The translations under genes were made by a program, and so were the position numbers. This document shows, one piece after another, positions 6,480-16,577 of a stretch of 33,370 nt of DNA (positions are counted from its first letter, which is position 1; each line of letters opens with the position of its first letter). Origin of the DNA: Microcaldota archaeon (GTDB lineage Archaea > Micrarchaeota > Micrarchaeia > Micrarchaeales > Micrarchaeaceae). Where the stretch lies: positions 1-33,370 of the forward strand of contig JAJYYC010000014.1 in the NCBI GenBank assembly GCA_021801385.1, in the 5' to 3' direction. The notes beneath the pieces were generated by a model. The model searched no databases, was not told the origin of the DNA, and saw nothing but the letters and a program-made list of their open reading frames with translations.

Positions 6480-7799
6480 ATGTCTGACATACCTATGGAG
6501 GTGCGCAACACGTTCATGCGCCTTAAAGGCGAATACCCTTTTTACATAGCGCTTGCAAGGATAAACAGAAGATATTATGTTTATAGGAGGACCAGCAGGT
6601 GGGATCCAGAGGCTCACAAACCCAAAAGTGTATCCGAATATCTTGGCAGCATAGACATATCAGGCGACTTTCATGAAAAAAAGCGCACCGCACCGCAGAA
6701 TATCCTAAAACCAGAGCATACGATACAGAAGATAGAGCTTGACGCTAAAGAGACACAGATACTAAAATGCATCACGCAGAATGCAAGGATGACGCGTGCA
6801 AGAATGGGTGAGATTGCAGGCGTGTCTGTGCGTTCTGCAGATACAATGCTGCGCCGGATAGAGCGCAATTATGGTGTAAGATACGGGTGCAAGTATGACC
6901 ATACAAAATTTGGCTATTCATCCTATCTCCTTCTGGTAAGATCCGAAAAGGAACCACCTCCAAGAGAGGAGATGATAAGGGCGCTGTCCGACAATCCAAG
7001 AGTCCAGTTGGCTGCAGTCACCAAAGGCAGGTATTCCATAATAATGTACATTCTAGCTGAGGACACAGAGGCGATAGACAAGCTGATACGTGGCATCAGG
7101 AAATCTAATCCGTTCCTTAATTTCCCATCAAGATGGTACATAACACCTGCCTCATTAAGCTATTCCTCTATACCTCTACGCGACATATTTTTCGACCTCA
7201 TAAAAGAGAGAGTATGGAAACGCAGCAGGGCATTTCCAAGGAGGGAGCGAGGCATGTTCCTGACGAGCGAATACGCGGTTATGCGTGAACTCAACGCAGA
7301 TTCGTCGCAGCCATTCTCAGAGATAGACAAGAAACACGGGCTGAAGCAGGGTAACGCCCGAAATGCATACGAGCATCTTTTGGAACGAGGGCTCATCCAA
7401 ACCACCGCATCGCTAATCAAAATACCGATAAAGTACAATGGCATCATAATCGTGCGCATAATAAACCAAAAGGGGTTTCTGGAACGTCGCAACATGTTGA
7501 TGCGCCATATTTGCGATGACGAAAAGATGGTGCCTAATAGGTTCTCGTATATTGCGGATCTATATACTCCTGACGGAATAATATTCATAATGCCTGTATT
7601 CAATGATGGCGAGCTTGAATCCGAAACCACGCGGCTGCAGAACTTGATGGGCGGTGTAAGCACAGAATCTATTGTGATAACAGATCTGTTCATTGGGCAA
7701 TTCAATTATTCTAAACTAGACGTCAAGCACACCACACAGCACATCATGCTCGAAAAAAGAAATGAGATAGAACCTTCAGAGAAGATAGATTATAGCTAG
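6480..7799 (+). CDS. Multi-HTH (Lrp/AsnC-like) regulator with transposase-like N-terminus
   Basis: ILKCITQNARMTRARMGEIAGVSVRSADTMLRRIERNYGVRYG is an AsnC-type HTH, followed by ligand-domain-like repeats; N-terminal RRYYVYRRTSRWDPEAHKPKSVSEYLGSID resembles a segment seen in archaeal/IS transposases. Confidence 0.7.
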   Translation: MSDIPMEVRNTFMRLKGEYPFYIALARINRRYYVYRRTSRWDPEAHKPKSVSEYLGSIDISGDFHEKKRTAPQNILKPEHTIQKIELDAKETQILKCITQNARMTRARMGEIAGVSVRSADTMLRRIERNYGVRYGCKYDHTKFGYSSYLLLVRSEKEPPPREEMIRALSDNPRVQLAAVTKGRYSIIMYILAEDTEAIDKLIRGIRKSNPFLNFPSRWYITPASLSYSSIPLRDIFFDLIKERVWKRSRAFPRRERGMFLTSEYAVMRELNADSSQPFSEIDKKHGLKQGNARNAYEHLLERGLIQTTASLIKIPIKYNGIIIVRIINQKGFLERRNMLMRHICDDEKMVPNRFSYIADLYTPDGIIFIMPVFNDGELESETTRLQNLMGGVSTESIVITDLFIGQFNYSKLDVKHTTQHIMLEKRNEIEPSEKIDYS

Positions 7800-7856
7800 T
7801 GTTGGCTGCTGCATATTTAGCACTTATTACAAAAATATCATAGCTACGGTAATTCA

Positions 7857-9062
7857 ATGTTGGGAATATCAGAACGCAGCAAGTACTCTATAAATCCCAT
7901 AGAGGAAACAAACTCTGCGGTGAAGCTGCTCGAGCTCTCAGGCAAAAAGATAACGAAGCTAAACATAGGCGATCCCGCCAAATATTTCCGCACTCCGCAG
8001 TACATCATAGATGCGTATATCTCAGCGCTCAAGGATGGAAAGACCTCATATACGACAGCCGGAGGCTTATATCCGTTAAGGGAGGCGGTTGCGGCAGAAT
8101 ACAAAGAATCAGGCGCAAACGCGGACGATGTAATAATCACTAGCGGCGTCTCGGAAGGGTTGATGTTTCTCAACAGCATAGTCATAAATGAGGGCGATTC
8201 TGCGATGGTCATGAGGCCCTATTACTCGATGTACAACTCTTTCCTTCAGACAATGGGTGGCATACCAGTAGATATGAATCTAGATGAGCAAAACGGTTGG
8301 AAGCTCGACATCGAAGGCGCTTCAAAAGCGGCGCACTCTTCCAAACGCCTGAAGTACATGATAATTGCAAACCCGAACAACCCTACTGGGACTGTGTTTG
8401 GGCGAAACGACCTCTCCGAGCTAGTCGACATAGCAAATGATAATGACATAGTGATAGTCTCTGATGAGATATATGACCATCTGGTGTTCAAAGGCCAAAA
8501 GTTTACGAGTTTGGCTGATGTCGCTAAAGGCACGCCGCACATCATACTAAACGGCGCATCGAAGGCGCTTGCGGCGACCGGTTTCAGGATAGGTTATGCA
8601 CTGATACCAGAACATGACAAGGCATCAGACGCGATAAGGGAGAAGTTCATAGAATACAGCACAATGCGTCTTTCTGCAAACACTCCGGCACAATATGCCG
8701 TCCTATCAGGGCTGACAGAAAGATCAGAGCGCGAGCGGTTCGTAAAACATATGGTCAAGGAGGTTGAGGATAGATGCGATTACGCATCGAAGCTCATAAA
8801 TGAGAGCAAGTACATGAAGGTGGTTCCGCCTAAAGGCGCGTTCTACCTGTTCCCGAAAGTCGACTTCAAGTCGTTGTCAATCAAAGACGACAAAGAACTT
8901 GTGGATTTGCTGCTCAAACGCGAGCTGATACTTCTATCAAGAGGGAGCGGTTTCGGAGCGGCATCCCACATAAGGATAGTGGGGCTTCCGGAAAAAGAGA
9001 TACTTGGCGATGCGATCTCAAGGATAGATGCGTTTCTTGGTAAAAACAGGCGTGCGCGCTAG
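7857..9062 (+). CDS. Class I/II aminotransferase (Asp/Ala aminotransferase-like)
   Basis: NPNNPTGTVF, VSDEIYDHLVF and GASKALAATGFRIGY PLP-binding motifs. Confidence 0.93.
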   Translation: MLGISERSKYSINPIEETNSAVKLLELSGKKITKLNIGDPAKYFRTPQYIIDAYISALKDGKTSYTTAGGLYPLREAVAAEYKESGANADDVIITSGVSEGLMFLNSIVINEGDSAMVMRPYYSMYNSFLQTMGGIPVDMNLDEQNGWKLDIEGASKAAHSSKRLKYMIIANPNNPTGTVFGRNDLSELVDIANDNDIVIVSDEIYDHLVFKGQKFTSLADVAKGTPHIILNGASKALAATGFRIGYALIPEHDKASDAIREKFIEYSTMRLSANTPAQYAVLSGLTERSERERFVKHMVKEVEDRCDYASKLINESKYMKVVPPKGAFYLFPKVDFKSLSIKDDKELVDLLLKRELILLSRGSGFGAASHIRIVGLPEKEILGDAISRIDAFLGKNRRAR

Positions 9063-9327
9063 TCGCGCAAAGCGATGCGCTTCTAATTTGGAAGGTTTTC
9101 ATATGGTGGTAATAACCATGGGAATCTATTATGCGCAACAGATAACAAACAAACCTTCATTCTGTATTATTGTCTGATGATTGACAGTTTAGATCAGGCC
9201 GCATATTCCTATCCTCTTGATGTGCTATCATCATGCAATGCCAATTTGGATCATCTGAATTTTCCGAGCTCAAGCGCGCAAAACCAAAATATATAATACT
9301 ATAATGCGAGTTAATGACGGTGTAAAG

Positions 9328-10233
9328 ATGAGCCAAAAAACCGCAATCTGGATGGATGGGAAGTTTTCAGAATCCGCAGATGTTCCTGTTCTCACTCATT
9401 CACTGCAGTACGGAAGCGGAGTTTTTGAGGGCATAAGGGCGTACAGCTCGAAGGATGGAGTATCAATATTCAGGCTTTCGGATCACATCAAACGGTTTCT
9501 CAATAGCGCGAAAATATATTCGATGGAGTTGGGATATGGGCAGAAGGATCTCGAAGAGGTTGTAAAATCATTAGTTAAGCGGAGCGGACTAGCATCATGT
9601 TACATAAGACCATTCGCATTCTACAACGACCACAACATAGGTTTATCGACTGAAGGCAAGAAGGTCAGCGTGTTCATCGCAGCAGTGCCGTTCGGCGCAT
9701 ATTTCGGAGCGGGAAAGGAGAAAGGAATATCATGCAAGATCTCCTCATGGCACAGGATAAACTCTATGATTTTGCCGCCAGAAGCGAAAGGGAGCGGAAA
9801 TTATGCGAACTCTGTACTTGCGAGCAGCGAAGCGAAGGCCTCTGGAGCGGAAGAAGCGATACTCATGTCCGGAAACGGATACGTCGCGGAAGGGCCGGGC
9901 GAAAATATTTTTATCGTGAAGGATGGTAAATTATTGACGCCATCAAAAGACGCAGACATCCTACTTGGCATAACCAGAGATACAATAATAAAGATCGCGG
10001 AAAACTCCGGGATTGTGGTGCATGAACGCAACATACACAGGGAGGAGCTCTACACATGCGAAGAGGCGTTCTTTTGCGGAACAGCCGCAGAACTTACTCC
10101 CATAGTCAGAATAGATTCGAGAAAGGTCGGAAACGGAAGACCGGGCCCTATAACCAAGATGCTCTCAGAAAAATATTCTGCAGTGGTAACGGGCAATGAT
10201 GCTGAGTTTAAGGGCTGGCTGTACTACATATGA
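9328..10233 (+). CDS. ilvE: Branched-chain amino acid aminotransferase (class IV)
   Basis: IWMDGKFSESADVPVLTHSLQYGSGVFEGIRAY and GYVAEGPGENIFIVKDGKLLTP. Start probably ATG 9328 rather than 9304, given an AT-rich TATA-like sequence at ~9288-9300. Confidence 0.92.
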   Translation: MSQKTAIWMDGKFSESADVPVLTHSLQYGSGVFEGIRAYSSKDGVSIFRLSDHIKRFLNSAKIYSMELGYGQKDLEEVVKSLVKRSGLASCYIRPFAFYNDHNIGLSTEGKKVSVFIAAVPFGAYFGAGKEKGISCKISSWHRINSMILPPEAKGSGNYANSVLASSEAKASGAEEAILMSGNGYVAEGPGENIFIVKDGKLLTPSKDADILLGITRDTIIKIAENSGIVVHERNIHREELYTCEEAFFCGTAAELTPIVRIDSRKVGNGRPGPITKMLSEKYSAVVTGNDAEFKGWLYYI

Positions 10234-10267
10234 TTGTAGTTGTTTTCCTTCCATGCTAAATTTTCAC

Positions 10268-10624
10268 TCACAGAAGCTTGAGCCCGCGCGTGAGCATGTC
10301 TATCTCGTTGCTCTTCCAAGGCCCCACTCCAAGAGCAGTCTTTGTGCCTGGCGGTATCTCGGTCAGGCCCGCGTCTGAAACCAGCGCGCATGGTATCTTT
10401 TTGAACCTGAACGCCTCCATGAACTTCCTAAGCGCATCTTCTCCTTCCACCTTGAGCACTATCTTCTTTTCTCCGGTCTCGAGCCATTCCTTTGCGATCT
10501 CCTTGTGGGCTTTCTCCGCTTCAAAGTAGCTCATCAGCGAGGCGTGCGCCACCTGTGCAGCTGTCTTGCCCTTGCCCATCTCAAGGTCAGATCTCACTAT
10601 TATCACCTGCTTTATCTCCTCCAT
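10268..10624 (-). CDS. pth2: Peptidyl-tRNA hydrolase, Pth2 family
   Basis: QVIIVRSDLEMGKGKTAAQVAHASL... and PPGTKTALGVGPWKSNEIDMLTRGLKLL. Confidence 0.95.
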   Translation of the reverse strand: MEEIKQVIIVRSDLEMGKGKTAAQVAHASLMSYFEAEKAHKEIAKEWLETGEKKIVLKVEGEDALRKFMEAFRFKKIPCALVSDAGLTEIPPGTKTALGVGPWKSNEIDMLTRGLKLL

Positions 10625-10705
10625 CGCACATTATTATCATGATAGCCTTAAATTCCATCGCATCATTAAAGGGTATAAATCTTAATCACCAATATTGTTT
10701 GTGGT

Positions 10706-11857
10706 ATGGTGATAAGCCAATCGTCTGCAACGTTTGTAAGGAGCCTGATAAGCAAATACTACGCCGATGCTAAAGACCTCTCTCCCAAGGAGATGGCGCG
10801 GCGCGAGTTCGGCTTCGGCGACTTCGAACGGAAGATATCCTTTAGGCACTTCACCTTTTCAACATGGCCTAGGTTGCGCGAATACCTTGTTGCAAATGCG
10901 CCACCGTTTATATCAATATCAACCGCATATTACGACAGGCCAGATGGCCGCCCCATGGAGGCTAAAGGTTGGCGCGGCGCCGAGCTCATATTCGACCTCG
11001 ATGCGAGCGACCTGAAACTTAAATGCGCATCAGAGCATGGCAGGTCATGGGTCTGTAATGATTGCCTATCCGCAGTGAAGGCGGAGACGACAAAACTTGT
11101 CGAAGAGTTTCTGATTCCTGACTTCGGCTTCAGCGAAGGGAGCATAAGCATAAACTTCAGCGGCAACCGCGGGTATCATGTGCATGTAAACGATCCAGAA
11201 ACATTCAAAATGGGATCTGCTGAAAGGACCGCGATAGCCGACTATATAAAAGCGACAGGCATAGACCTCAGGTTCTTCTTTCCTAACATGGGAGTAAGGG
11301 GCAAACGGCTCGACGGCCCAAAACCCACTGACAGCGGATGGGGCGGAAAGCTAGCACGCGGCGTCATCGGCGCGCTTAATTCTGGTGAAGACGCGCTTGT
11401 GGCGATGGGCATGGAACCCAAGACCGCACGACTGCTCTACAGGAAACGCGCAGACGTGATAATAGGTATAACAACCGGAAATTGGGACAAGGTGAACGTG
11501 CCAAAGAAGGCTGAGTTCTGGGCCGGAGCTCTCGCCGCGATATCTGTCAAAAATTCCGACTCTATAGACAGGAACGTGAGCACCGATATCCATCACCTGA
11601 TACGCCTGCCTGACACGATACATGGCGATACCGGCCTGCTCGCCAAGAATGTGGGTGGTTTGGGTGGATTGGAGAGATTCGAACCGATGCGAGATGCGGT
11701 GGTTCTCAAAGGCGATCCTATAACGGTCGAAATAGCGAAGAGCCCAGTGTTGGAAATACTTGGCGAACGATTCGGTCCTTACGATAAGTCAGTCCAAGAG
11801 CTGCCGCTGCATGCAGCTATCTATTTGATGTTGAAACGCGTCGCCGATATGCGCTGA
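10706..11857 (+). CDS. priS: DNA primase small (catalytic) subunit PriS
   Basis: ELIFDLDASDLK catalytic Asp motif, NFSGNRGYHVHV, and HHLIRLPDTIHGDTGL are PriS signatures. Confidence 0.95.
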   Translation: MVISQSSATFVRSLISKYYADAKDLSPKEMARREFGFGDFERKISFRHFTFSTWPRLREYLVANAPPFISISTAYYDRPDGRPMEAKGWRGAELIFDLDASDLKLKCASEHGRSWVCNDCLSAVKAETTKLVEEFLIPDFGFSEGSISINFSGNRGYHVHVNDPETFKMGSAERTAIADYIKATGIDLRFFFPNMGVRGKRLDGPKPTDSGWGGKLARGVIGALNSGEDALVAMGMEPKTARLLYRKRADVIIGITTGNWDKVNVPKKAEFWAGALAAISVKNSDSIDRNVSTDIHHLIRLPDTIHGDTGLLAKNVGGLGGLERFEPMRDAVVLKGDPITVEIAKSPVLEILGERFGPYDKSVQELPLHAAIYLMLKRVADMR

Positions 11858-11978
11858 TATGCTTTTGCGCAGTTTTGCAACTCATCCGCTGTGCTTTTGC
11901 AAATGCAGATAATTTACTCTTAAATCCGAAGTGACATGATAGCTTTTTATCCCTTCCATTCACATTATTATTGATCGG

Positions 11979-13199
11979 ATGGCTGAGCGAATACTTGTTC
12001 TGAACGTTGATATCGACAACGACCTCTATCGCAAGACAAAGCTCAGCGGACCAATTATCGGCAGGATAGATAACCTGCGTGCCGCATCGAAGCTTGCGCT
12101 CTCTGATCCTCAGGACAGCGACTCCAACGCGATGTTCGAAGCGGTCAGAAAATACGATGAGCTCAAGAAAGCGGGAAGGTCGGTCGCGATAGCGACGATA
12201 ACCGGCGCAGAGGACGAAGGCTATGCGGCAGACGCAGAACTCGTCAGGCAGGTGGATATGGTCATAGAGCGCCTAAAATGCGAAAGCTGCGTGCTCGTCA
12301 CAGACGGAAGCAGCGACGCGCGTATCGTGCCGCTGCTCAAGAACAGGATAAAAATCAATAGCATAGACATAGTCAGGATAAAGCAGGCAGAGGCGCTCGA
12401 AAGCGCATACTTCACTGTGCTCGAGAAGCTCAAAGAGCCGCATTATGCCAGAATCGTTTTCGGGATACCTGCGCTGATACTGCTGCTCTTCGGCATCAGC
12501 TATTACTTCAACCTCGGATGGGAGCTTCCTGTGCTGCTCATTGGCATATACCTTGTGATCAAGGCGTTCGGTCTTGAGGAGTCGCTGATACGCTCATTCA
12601 AGGGATTCGGGTTCAGCATAGACCGCATAAGCTTCATATTCTATACGGCATCTATCATATTTTTCATCATAGCACTGCTGGTCGCATCGGCCAACTACAT
12701 CAAGTTTGCCCCTGCCGAAAATGGCTATCTGGTCGCTTATTCTGCGGCCGCAGAAGGATTCATAGCGATATTCCCGCTATGCCTAATACTCTATCTTGTA
12801 GGTAGGATAATAGACCTTGAGACGAGGCGCCTGAGATATCGGGCGATATCACAGGGCATATACATAGGATATTCCATCATTGCGCTTGCGCTGCTTTACC
12901 TTACGACATCATGGTTTGTCGGGCAGATATACTTCTGGCAGTTCCTGCTATACAGCTTCGTCGCGATCGCCGTAGGGTACATGCTCTCTCTGTTCACGGT
13001 CATGTTGAAGCGAAGGGTGATACGCCGCACGAAGATGAACGGTAAGAGAGTGATGACGGATATAGGCTCTTACGTCGGCAAGGTGGCTGATGTTGACCCC
13101 AGAAGGGGCATAATCTTCGTCAAGACCAACTACGGCAACGTGATAAAGTACGAGATAGACCGCATCACCACAGTATCCGACAGCATAGTAATAAAGTGA
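11979..13199 (+). CDS. DUF373 family membrane protein
   Basis: ERILVLNVDIDNDLYRKTKLSGPIIGR N-terminus and multi-TM region consistent with archaeal DUF373. Confidence 0.85.
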   Translation: MAERILVLNVDIDNDLYRKTKLSGPIIGRIDNLRAASKLALSDPQDSDSNAMFEAVRKYDELKKAGRSVAIATITGAEDEGYAADAELVRQVDMVIERLKCESCVLVTDGSSDARIVPLLKNRIKINSIDIVRIKQAEALESAYFTVLEKLKEPHYARIVFGIPALILLLFGISYYFNLGWELPVLLIGIYLVIKAFGLEESLIRSFKGFGFSIDRISFIFYTASIIFFIIALLVASANYIKFAPAENGYLVAYSAAAEGFIAIFPLCLILYLVGRIIDLETRRLRYRAISQGIYIGYSIIALALLYLTTSWFVGQIYFWQFLLYSFVAIAVGYMLSLFTVMLKRRVIRRTKMNGKRVMTDIGSYVGKVADVDPRRGIIFVKTNYGNVIKYEIDRITTVSDSIVIK

Positions 13200-13351
13200 T
13201 CTTTTTCGTACAGCAACCACTTCAATAAGGCTTTTATTATGTGTTGGCAGAATACTATTCGGCAACCGCTAGGACTGGCAGAGTATGCCGATTCCATGCC
13301 AAAAATGCCATGACAAAACAGTATGTTGTAAATAGGCAAAGGTTTAAATTC

Positions 13352-13648
13352 ATGCACGAGTATAATAATAAAAACATAGTCCTGCACGAACTGGTAGGTC
13401 TAGAAGCCAGAGTCCTGGATTCAAAAGACCACGATCAGATCGGTATAAGCGGACGTGTAGTGATGGAGACGAAAAATCTCCTTTACATAAAATCAGGGAA
13501 AAGCATAAAGCTCATACCAAAACTTCCCACTGTATTCGCCTTCAGCGACGGTGTCGGCACATACAGGGTTGTAGGTTCTGAGATATGCTTTGGCAGCGCG
13601 GAACGCACCGCCAAGGCCCTAAGGTTTTACAGCAAAAGAAATGTTTGA
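13352..13648 (+). CDS. rnp1: Ribonuclease P protein component 1 (Rpp29/Pop4)
   Basis: HELVGLEARVLDSKDHDQIGISGRVVMETKNLLYIKSGKSIKLIPK, located directly upstream of S17 as in many archaea. Track ORF begins at 13241; start ambiguous. Confidence 0.88.
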   Translation: MHEYNNKNIVLHELVGLEARVLDSKDHDQIGISGRVVMETKNLLYIKSGKSIKLIPKLPTVFAFSDGVGTYRVVGSEICFGSAERTAKALRFYSKRNV

Positions 13649-13676
13649 CGGAAAATGAAAAACAAAGGTTGATTGT

Positions 13677-13970
13677 TTGGAATGCACTGATGAAAAATGC
13701 CCGGTACACGGCCATCTTAAGACCCACGGGAACGAGATAGAGGGTATCGTTGTCAGCAGCAAGCCATCTAAGACAGTTATCGTACAGCATGCTTACACCA
13801 CTTTCCTTGGCAAGTATGAGCGTTCGCTCAGAAAGACCTCAAGGATAGCGGCTCACGCCCCTGAATGCATGGGTGTTTCTACTGGCGATGCGGTCACGAT
13901 CTCGGCTACAAGAAGGCTGAGCAAGACAAAGTCGTTTGTGGTCACAAAGGTGGCGAAGGCAGATAAGTGA
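13677..13970 (+). CDS. rps17: Ribosomal protein S17 (uS17), TTG start
   Basis: CPVHGHLKTHGNEIEGIVVSSKPSKTVIVQHAYTTFLGKYERSLRKTSRIAAHAP. Confidence 0.95.
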   Translation: MECTDEKCPVHGHLKTHGNEIEGIVVSSKPSKTVIVQHAYTTFLGKYERSLRKTSRIAAHAPECMGVSTGDAVTISATRRLSKTKSFVVTKVAKADK

Positions 13971-13979
13971 GGTGTTGAT

Positions 13980-14381
13980 ATGAAAGGCCTTGCAACAAAG
14001 ATATCGAAAGGGCTCATTCCGAGCTCTGTGCTCACATGCGCTGACAATAGCGGCGCACGCACACTGATGATTATAAACAGGTTAGGTAAGGGCGGTGCCA
14101 CAAAAGGAAGGTACACCAGCTCCGGAGTAGGTGATATAGTCATAGCGAGCGTAAAGTCGGGAACGCCGCAGTACATCAAGAAGAAGGTCAGGGTCGTTAT
14201 CATAAGGCAGAAGAGTCCGATGAGGAGGTCAAACGGCATGCGCGTTAGGTTCGAAGACAACGCAGGCATACTCGTGTCAGATGCGAACCTTGCGATAGGC
14301 ACAGAGGTAAAGGGCGCAATGGCCAGGGAGGTCGTGGAGCGCTACATAAAGCTCGCGGGCATAGCCTCTAGGGTGGTATGA
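13980..14381 (+). CDS. rpl14: Ribosomal protein L14 (uL14)
   Basis: LTCADNSGARTLMIINRLGKGG... and MRVRFEDNAGILVSD. Confidence 0.96.
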   Translation: MKGLATKISKGLIPSSVLTCADNSGARTLMIINRLGKGGATKGRYTSSGVGDIVIASVKSGTPQYIKKKVRVVIIRQKSPMRRSNGMRVRFEDNAGILVSDANLAIGTEVKGAMAREVVERYIKLAGIASRVV

Positions 14382-14842
14382 TGAATCCTGAAAGCTCTAA
14401 GCCGCGCATGCAACGTTTTTACAGATACAACGCTCCGCTTCATGCGAAGCAGCATTTTGTGCATTCCCATGTTGACAAAGAGCTAAAGAAGCGCCTCGGA
14501 ATAAGCGTACGTTCAATACGGGTCGCAGAGGGCGACACGGTCAAGATAATGTCAGGATCAAAGAGGGGATCAACCGGAAAGGTATCCGGCGTAAACCTCT
14601 CACGCGGCAGGATAACCGTATCAGGCGTAAAACGCAAGAACGCAAAGGGCAAAGAGATGTTTGTATCGATAAGCCCAAGCAATGTTTATATAACTGAACT
14701 TAACCTGACTGATACGTTCAGGGCCGAGAGGCTCAAGCTGCAGGTGCAGCCAAAGCCCGCGAAGGCGGTCGACGCCGCGCCTAAGGAAGAGCCCAAGCAA
14801 ACAGAGAAAGAGGCTGAAAAGATTTCAGAGAAAGAGGAATGA
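14378..14842 (+). CDS. rpl24: Ribosomal protein L24 (uL24)
   Basis: KRLGISVRSIRVAEGDTVKIMSGSKRGSTGKVSGVNLSRGRITVSGV; 4-nt overlap with L14. Confidence 0.95.
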   Translation: MMNPESSKPRMQRFYRYNAPLHAKQHFVHSHVDKELKKRLGISVRSIRVAEGDTVKIMSGSKRGSTGKVSGVNLSRGRITVSGVKRKNAKGKEMFVSISPSNVYITELNLTDTFRAERLKLQVQPKPAKAVDAAPKEEPKQTEKEAEKISEKEE

Positions 14843-15510
14843 TGTTTATGGCAGAAAAAGGAAACAGCAGGTATATGAAGAGGCTGAGCACACCGAATTT
14901 CTTCGGAGTGGCGCGCAAGCGCATAAGGTATACCAAAAAGCCCAACCCTGGAAGGCACACGATCGAAAGGTGCGTGAGCCTCTCGCTTGCGGTCAAGATG
15001 ATGGGCGATGCGAGCACCACATCGGAATCGGACAAGGCGATAAAATCCGGCGAGGTTAAGGTCAACGGCAACGTCATAAATGAACCTAAGTATCCTGTCG
15101 GGCTCAGCGACACCATAACCGCAGGAGGTAAGTCGAATCACATATGGATAAATGCTCAAGGCAAGATATCGCTCTCAGATGCGACCAGCCACACCGTATA
15201 CAAGGTTGTGGGCAAGTATGTGGCACCTAACGGCAAGCAGATGATAAGGCTACATGACGGCAGCATACTCCACTCGAAGGCCAAGATATCGGTCAATGAT
15301 TCTGTAGTGTTGAAAGACGGCAAGATCGAAAAGGAGATCGCGCTGCACGACGGAGCATCATGCGAAATAATAGACGGCGTACATGTGGGTACAAAGGGCA
15401 AGGTGGTCCAGCTCAACAAGGGTACGATGCACAAGCCAAGGACAGCGGTTATAGAGGGCAACGGCGTAAGGTTCGAGACGCCGGTTAGGAACATCATAGT
15501 GGTTCAATGA
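14839..15510 (+). CDS. rps4e: Ribosomal protein S4e
   Basis: KRLSTPNFFGVARKRIRYTKKPNPGRHTIERCVSLSLAV... S4 domain plus KOW-like C-terminus. ATG 14845/14848 are alternatives. Confidence 0.94.
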   Translation: MMFMAEKGNSRYMKRLSTPNFFGVARKRIRYTKKPNPGRHTIERCVSLSLAVKMMGDASTTSESDKAIKSGEVKVNGNVINEPKYPVGLSDTITAGGKSNHIWINAQGKISLSDATSHTVYKVVGKYVAPNGKQMIRLHDGSILHSKAKISVNDSVVLKDGKIEKEIALHDGASCEIIDGVHVGTKGKVVQLNKGTMHKPRTAVIEGNGVRFETPVRNIIVVQ

Positions 15511-16025
15511 CCATGAATGAGATAATAATAAACAAGTTGGTAATCAACATAGGCACCGGTAACGACTCGAATCTCCAGCCAAATGCAAAACGCCTGCTCG
15601 AGATCATAACCGGAAAGAAGCCAGCGGATGAGATATCAAAGAAGAGGAACCCCTCATTCAAGATAACCAAGGGCCAGAAGATAGGAGCGTTCGTTACGTT
15701 AAGGGGCAAGGCGATAGCGCCTGTGCTCACAAGGCTTCTCGATGCGAGAAACAACCACATACCAGAATCTTCCATATCAGGAAATGCGATGAGCTTCGGA
15801 ATAAAGGAGTACATCGACATAAGCGGCCTGAAGTATGACCCGAAGGTGGGCATGTTAGGCATGAACGTGAACATATCATTTAAACGCAAGGGTGCAAGGG
15901 TCGCAGAGCGCAAACGCAAGCAAGCGTATGTTCCTGGGTACCACCGTGCGATAGAGAAGAATGACATCATCACATTCATGCATGAAAAATTCAAGGTTGA
16001 CACAAACGAAGAGGGTGCGGTCTGA
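15507..16025 (+). CDS. rpl5: Ribosomal protein L5 (uL5)
   Basis: INKLVINIGTGNDSNLQPNAKRLLEIITGKKP...RNPSFKITKGQKIGAFVTLRG. Confidence 0.95.
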   Translation: MTMNEIIINKLVINIGTGNDSNLQPNAKRLLEIITGKKPADEISKKRNPSFKITKGQKIGAFVTLRGKAIAPVLTRLLDARNNHIPESSISGNAMSFGIKEYIDISGLKYDPKVGMLGMNVNISFKRKGARVAERKRKQAYVPGYHRAIEKNDIITFMHEKFKVDTNEEGAV

Positions 16026-16192
16026 TGGAATTCAAGGATGCTAAGATGGATAACAAGTATAAGGGCAAGGGCACGAGAAAGTGCAGGCTTTGCGGAACAG
16101 CTAGGGGGCTTATAAGGGCTCACAAGCTATACATCTGCAGGCGATGCTTCCGTGATTCTGCGAAGAGCATAGGTTTTACTAAATACGGTTGA
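16025..16192 (+). CDS. rps14: Ribosomal protein S14 (uS14), zinc-binding type
   Basis: 55-aa ORF missing from the track: MEFKDAKMDNKYKGKGTRKCRLCGTARGLIRAHKLYICRRCFRDSAKSIGFTKYG with two CxxC pairs; ATG overlaps the L5 stop. Confidence 0.95.
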   Translation: MEFKDAKMDNKYKGKGTRKCRLCGTARGLIRAHKLYICRRCFRDSAKSIGFTKYG

Positions 16193-16196
16193 TCTG

Positions 16197-16577
16197 ATGG
16201 ACAGGTTTGCAGATGCGATTAATACAATAAAGACCAACGAACGAATGGGTCGTGAGGAGTGCGTGATAGACTCCACAAAGCTGCTCAAGGGCGTGATGGA
16301 GCTCATGAAGAGAGAGTCATACATCAAGGACTTTGAGGAGATCAAGGAGGGCAAGTTCATGAAGATCAAGGTCAGGCTATCAAAGAAGATAAACGGCATG
16401 GGCGTGGTAAAACCAAGGCACGCGGTGAAGAAGGACAAGATGCAGAAATATGAGTCGCGATACATACCGAGCAAGGACTTTGGCATACTTGTGCTCGCGA
16501 CACCTCAAGGCCTCATGACCAACAGAGAGGCGCGTGCAAAGATGACCGGCGGAAGATTACTGTTATATGTTTATTGA
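16197..16577 (+). CDS. rps8: Ribosomal protein S8 (uS8)
   Basis: DRFADAINTIKTNERMGREECVIDSTKLLKGVMELMKRESYI... and GILVLATPQGLMTNREARAKMTGGRLLLYVY. Confidence 0.96.
   Translation: MDRFADAINTIKTNERMGREECVIDSTKLLKGVMELMKRESYIKDFEEIKEGKFMKIKVRLSKKINGMGVVKPRHAVKKDKMQKYESRYIPSKDFGILVLATPQGLMTNREARAKMTGGRLLLYVY

Noticed and set aside
9175-9258. Possible box C/D sRNA (TGATGA ... TGATGT ... CTGA)
   Set aside because: Spacing (~84 nt, C to C' ~43 nt) is far from the compact archaeal C/D sRNA layout and no clear D' box is present.
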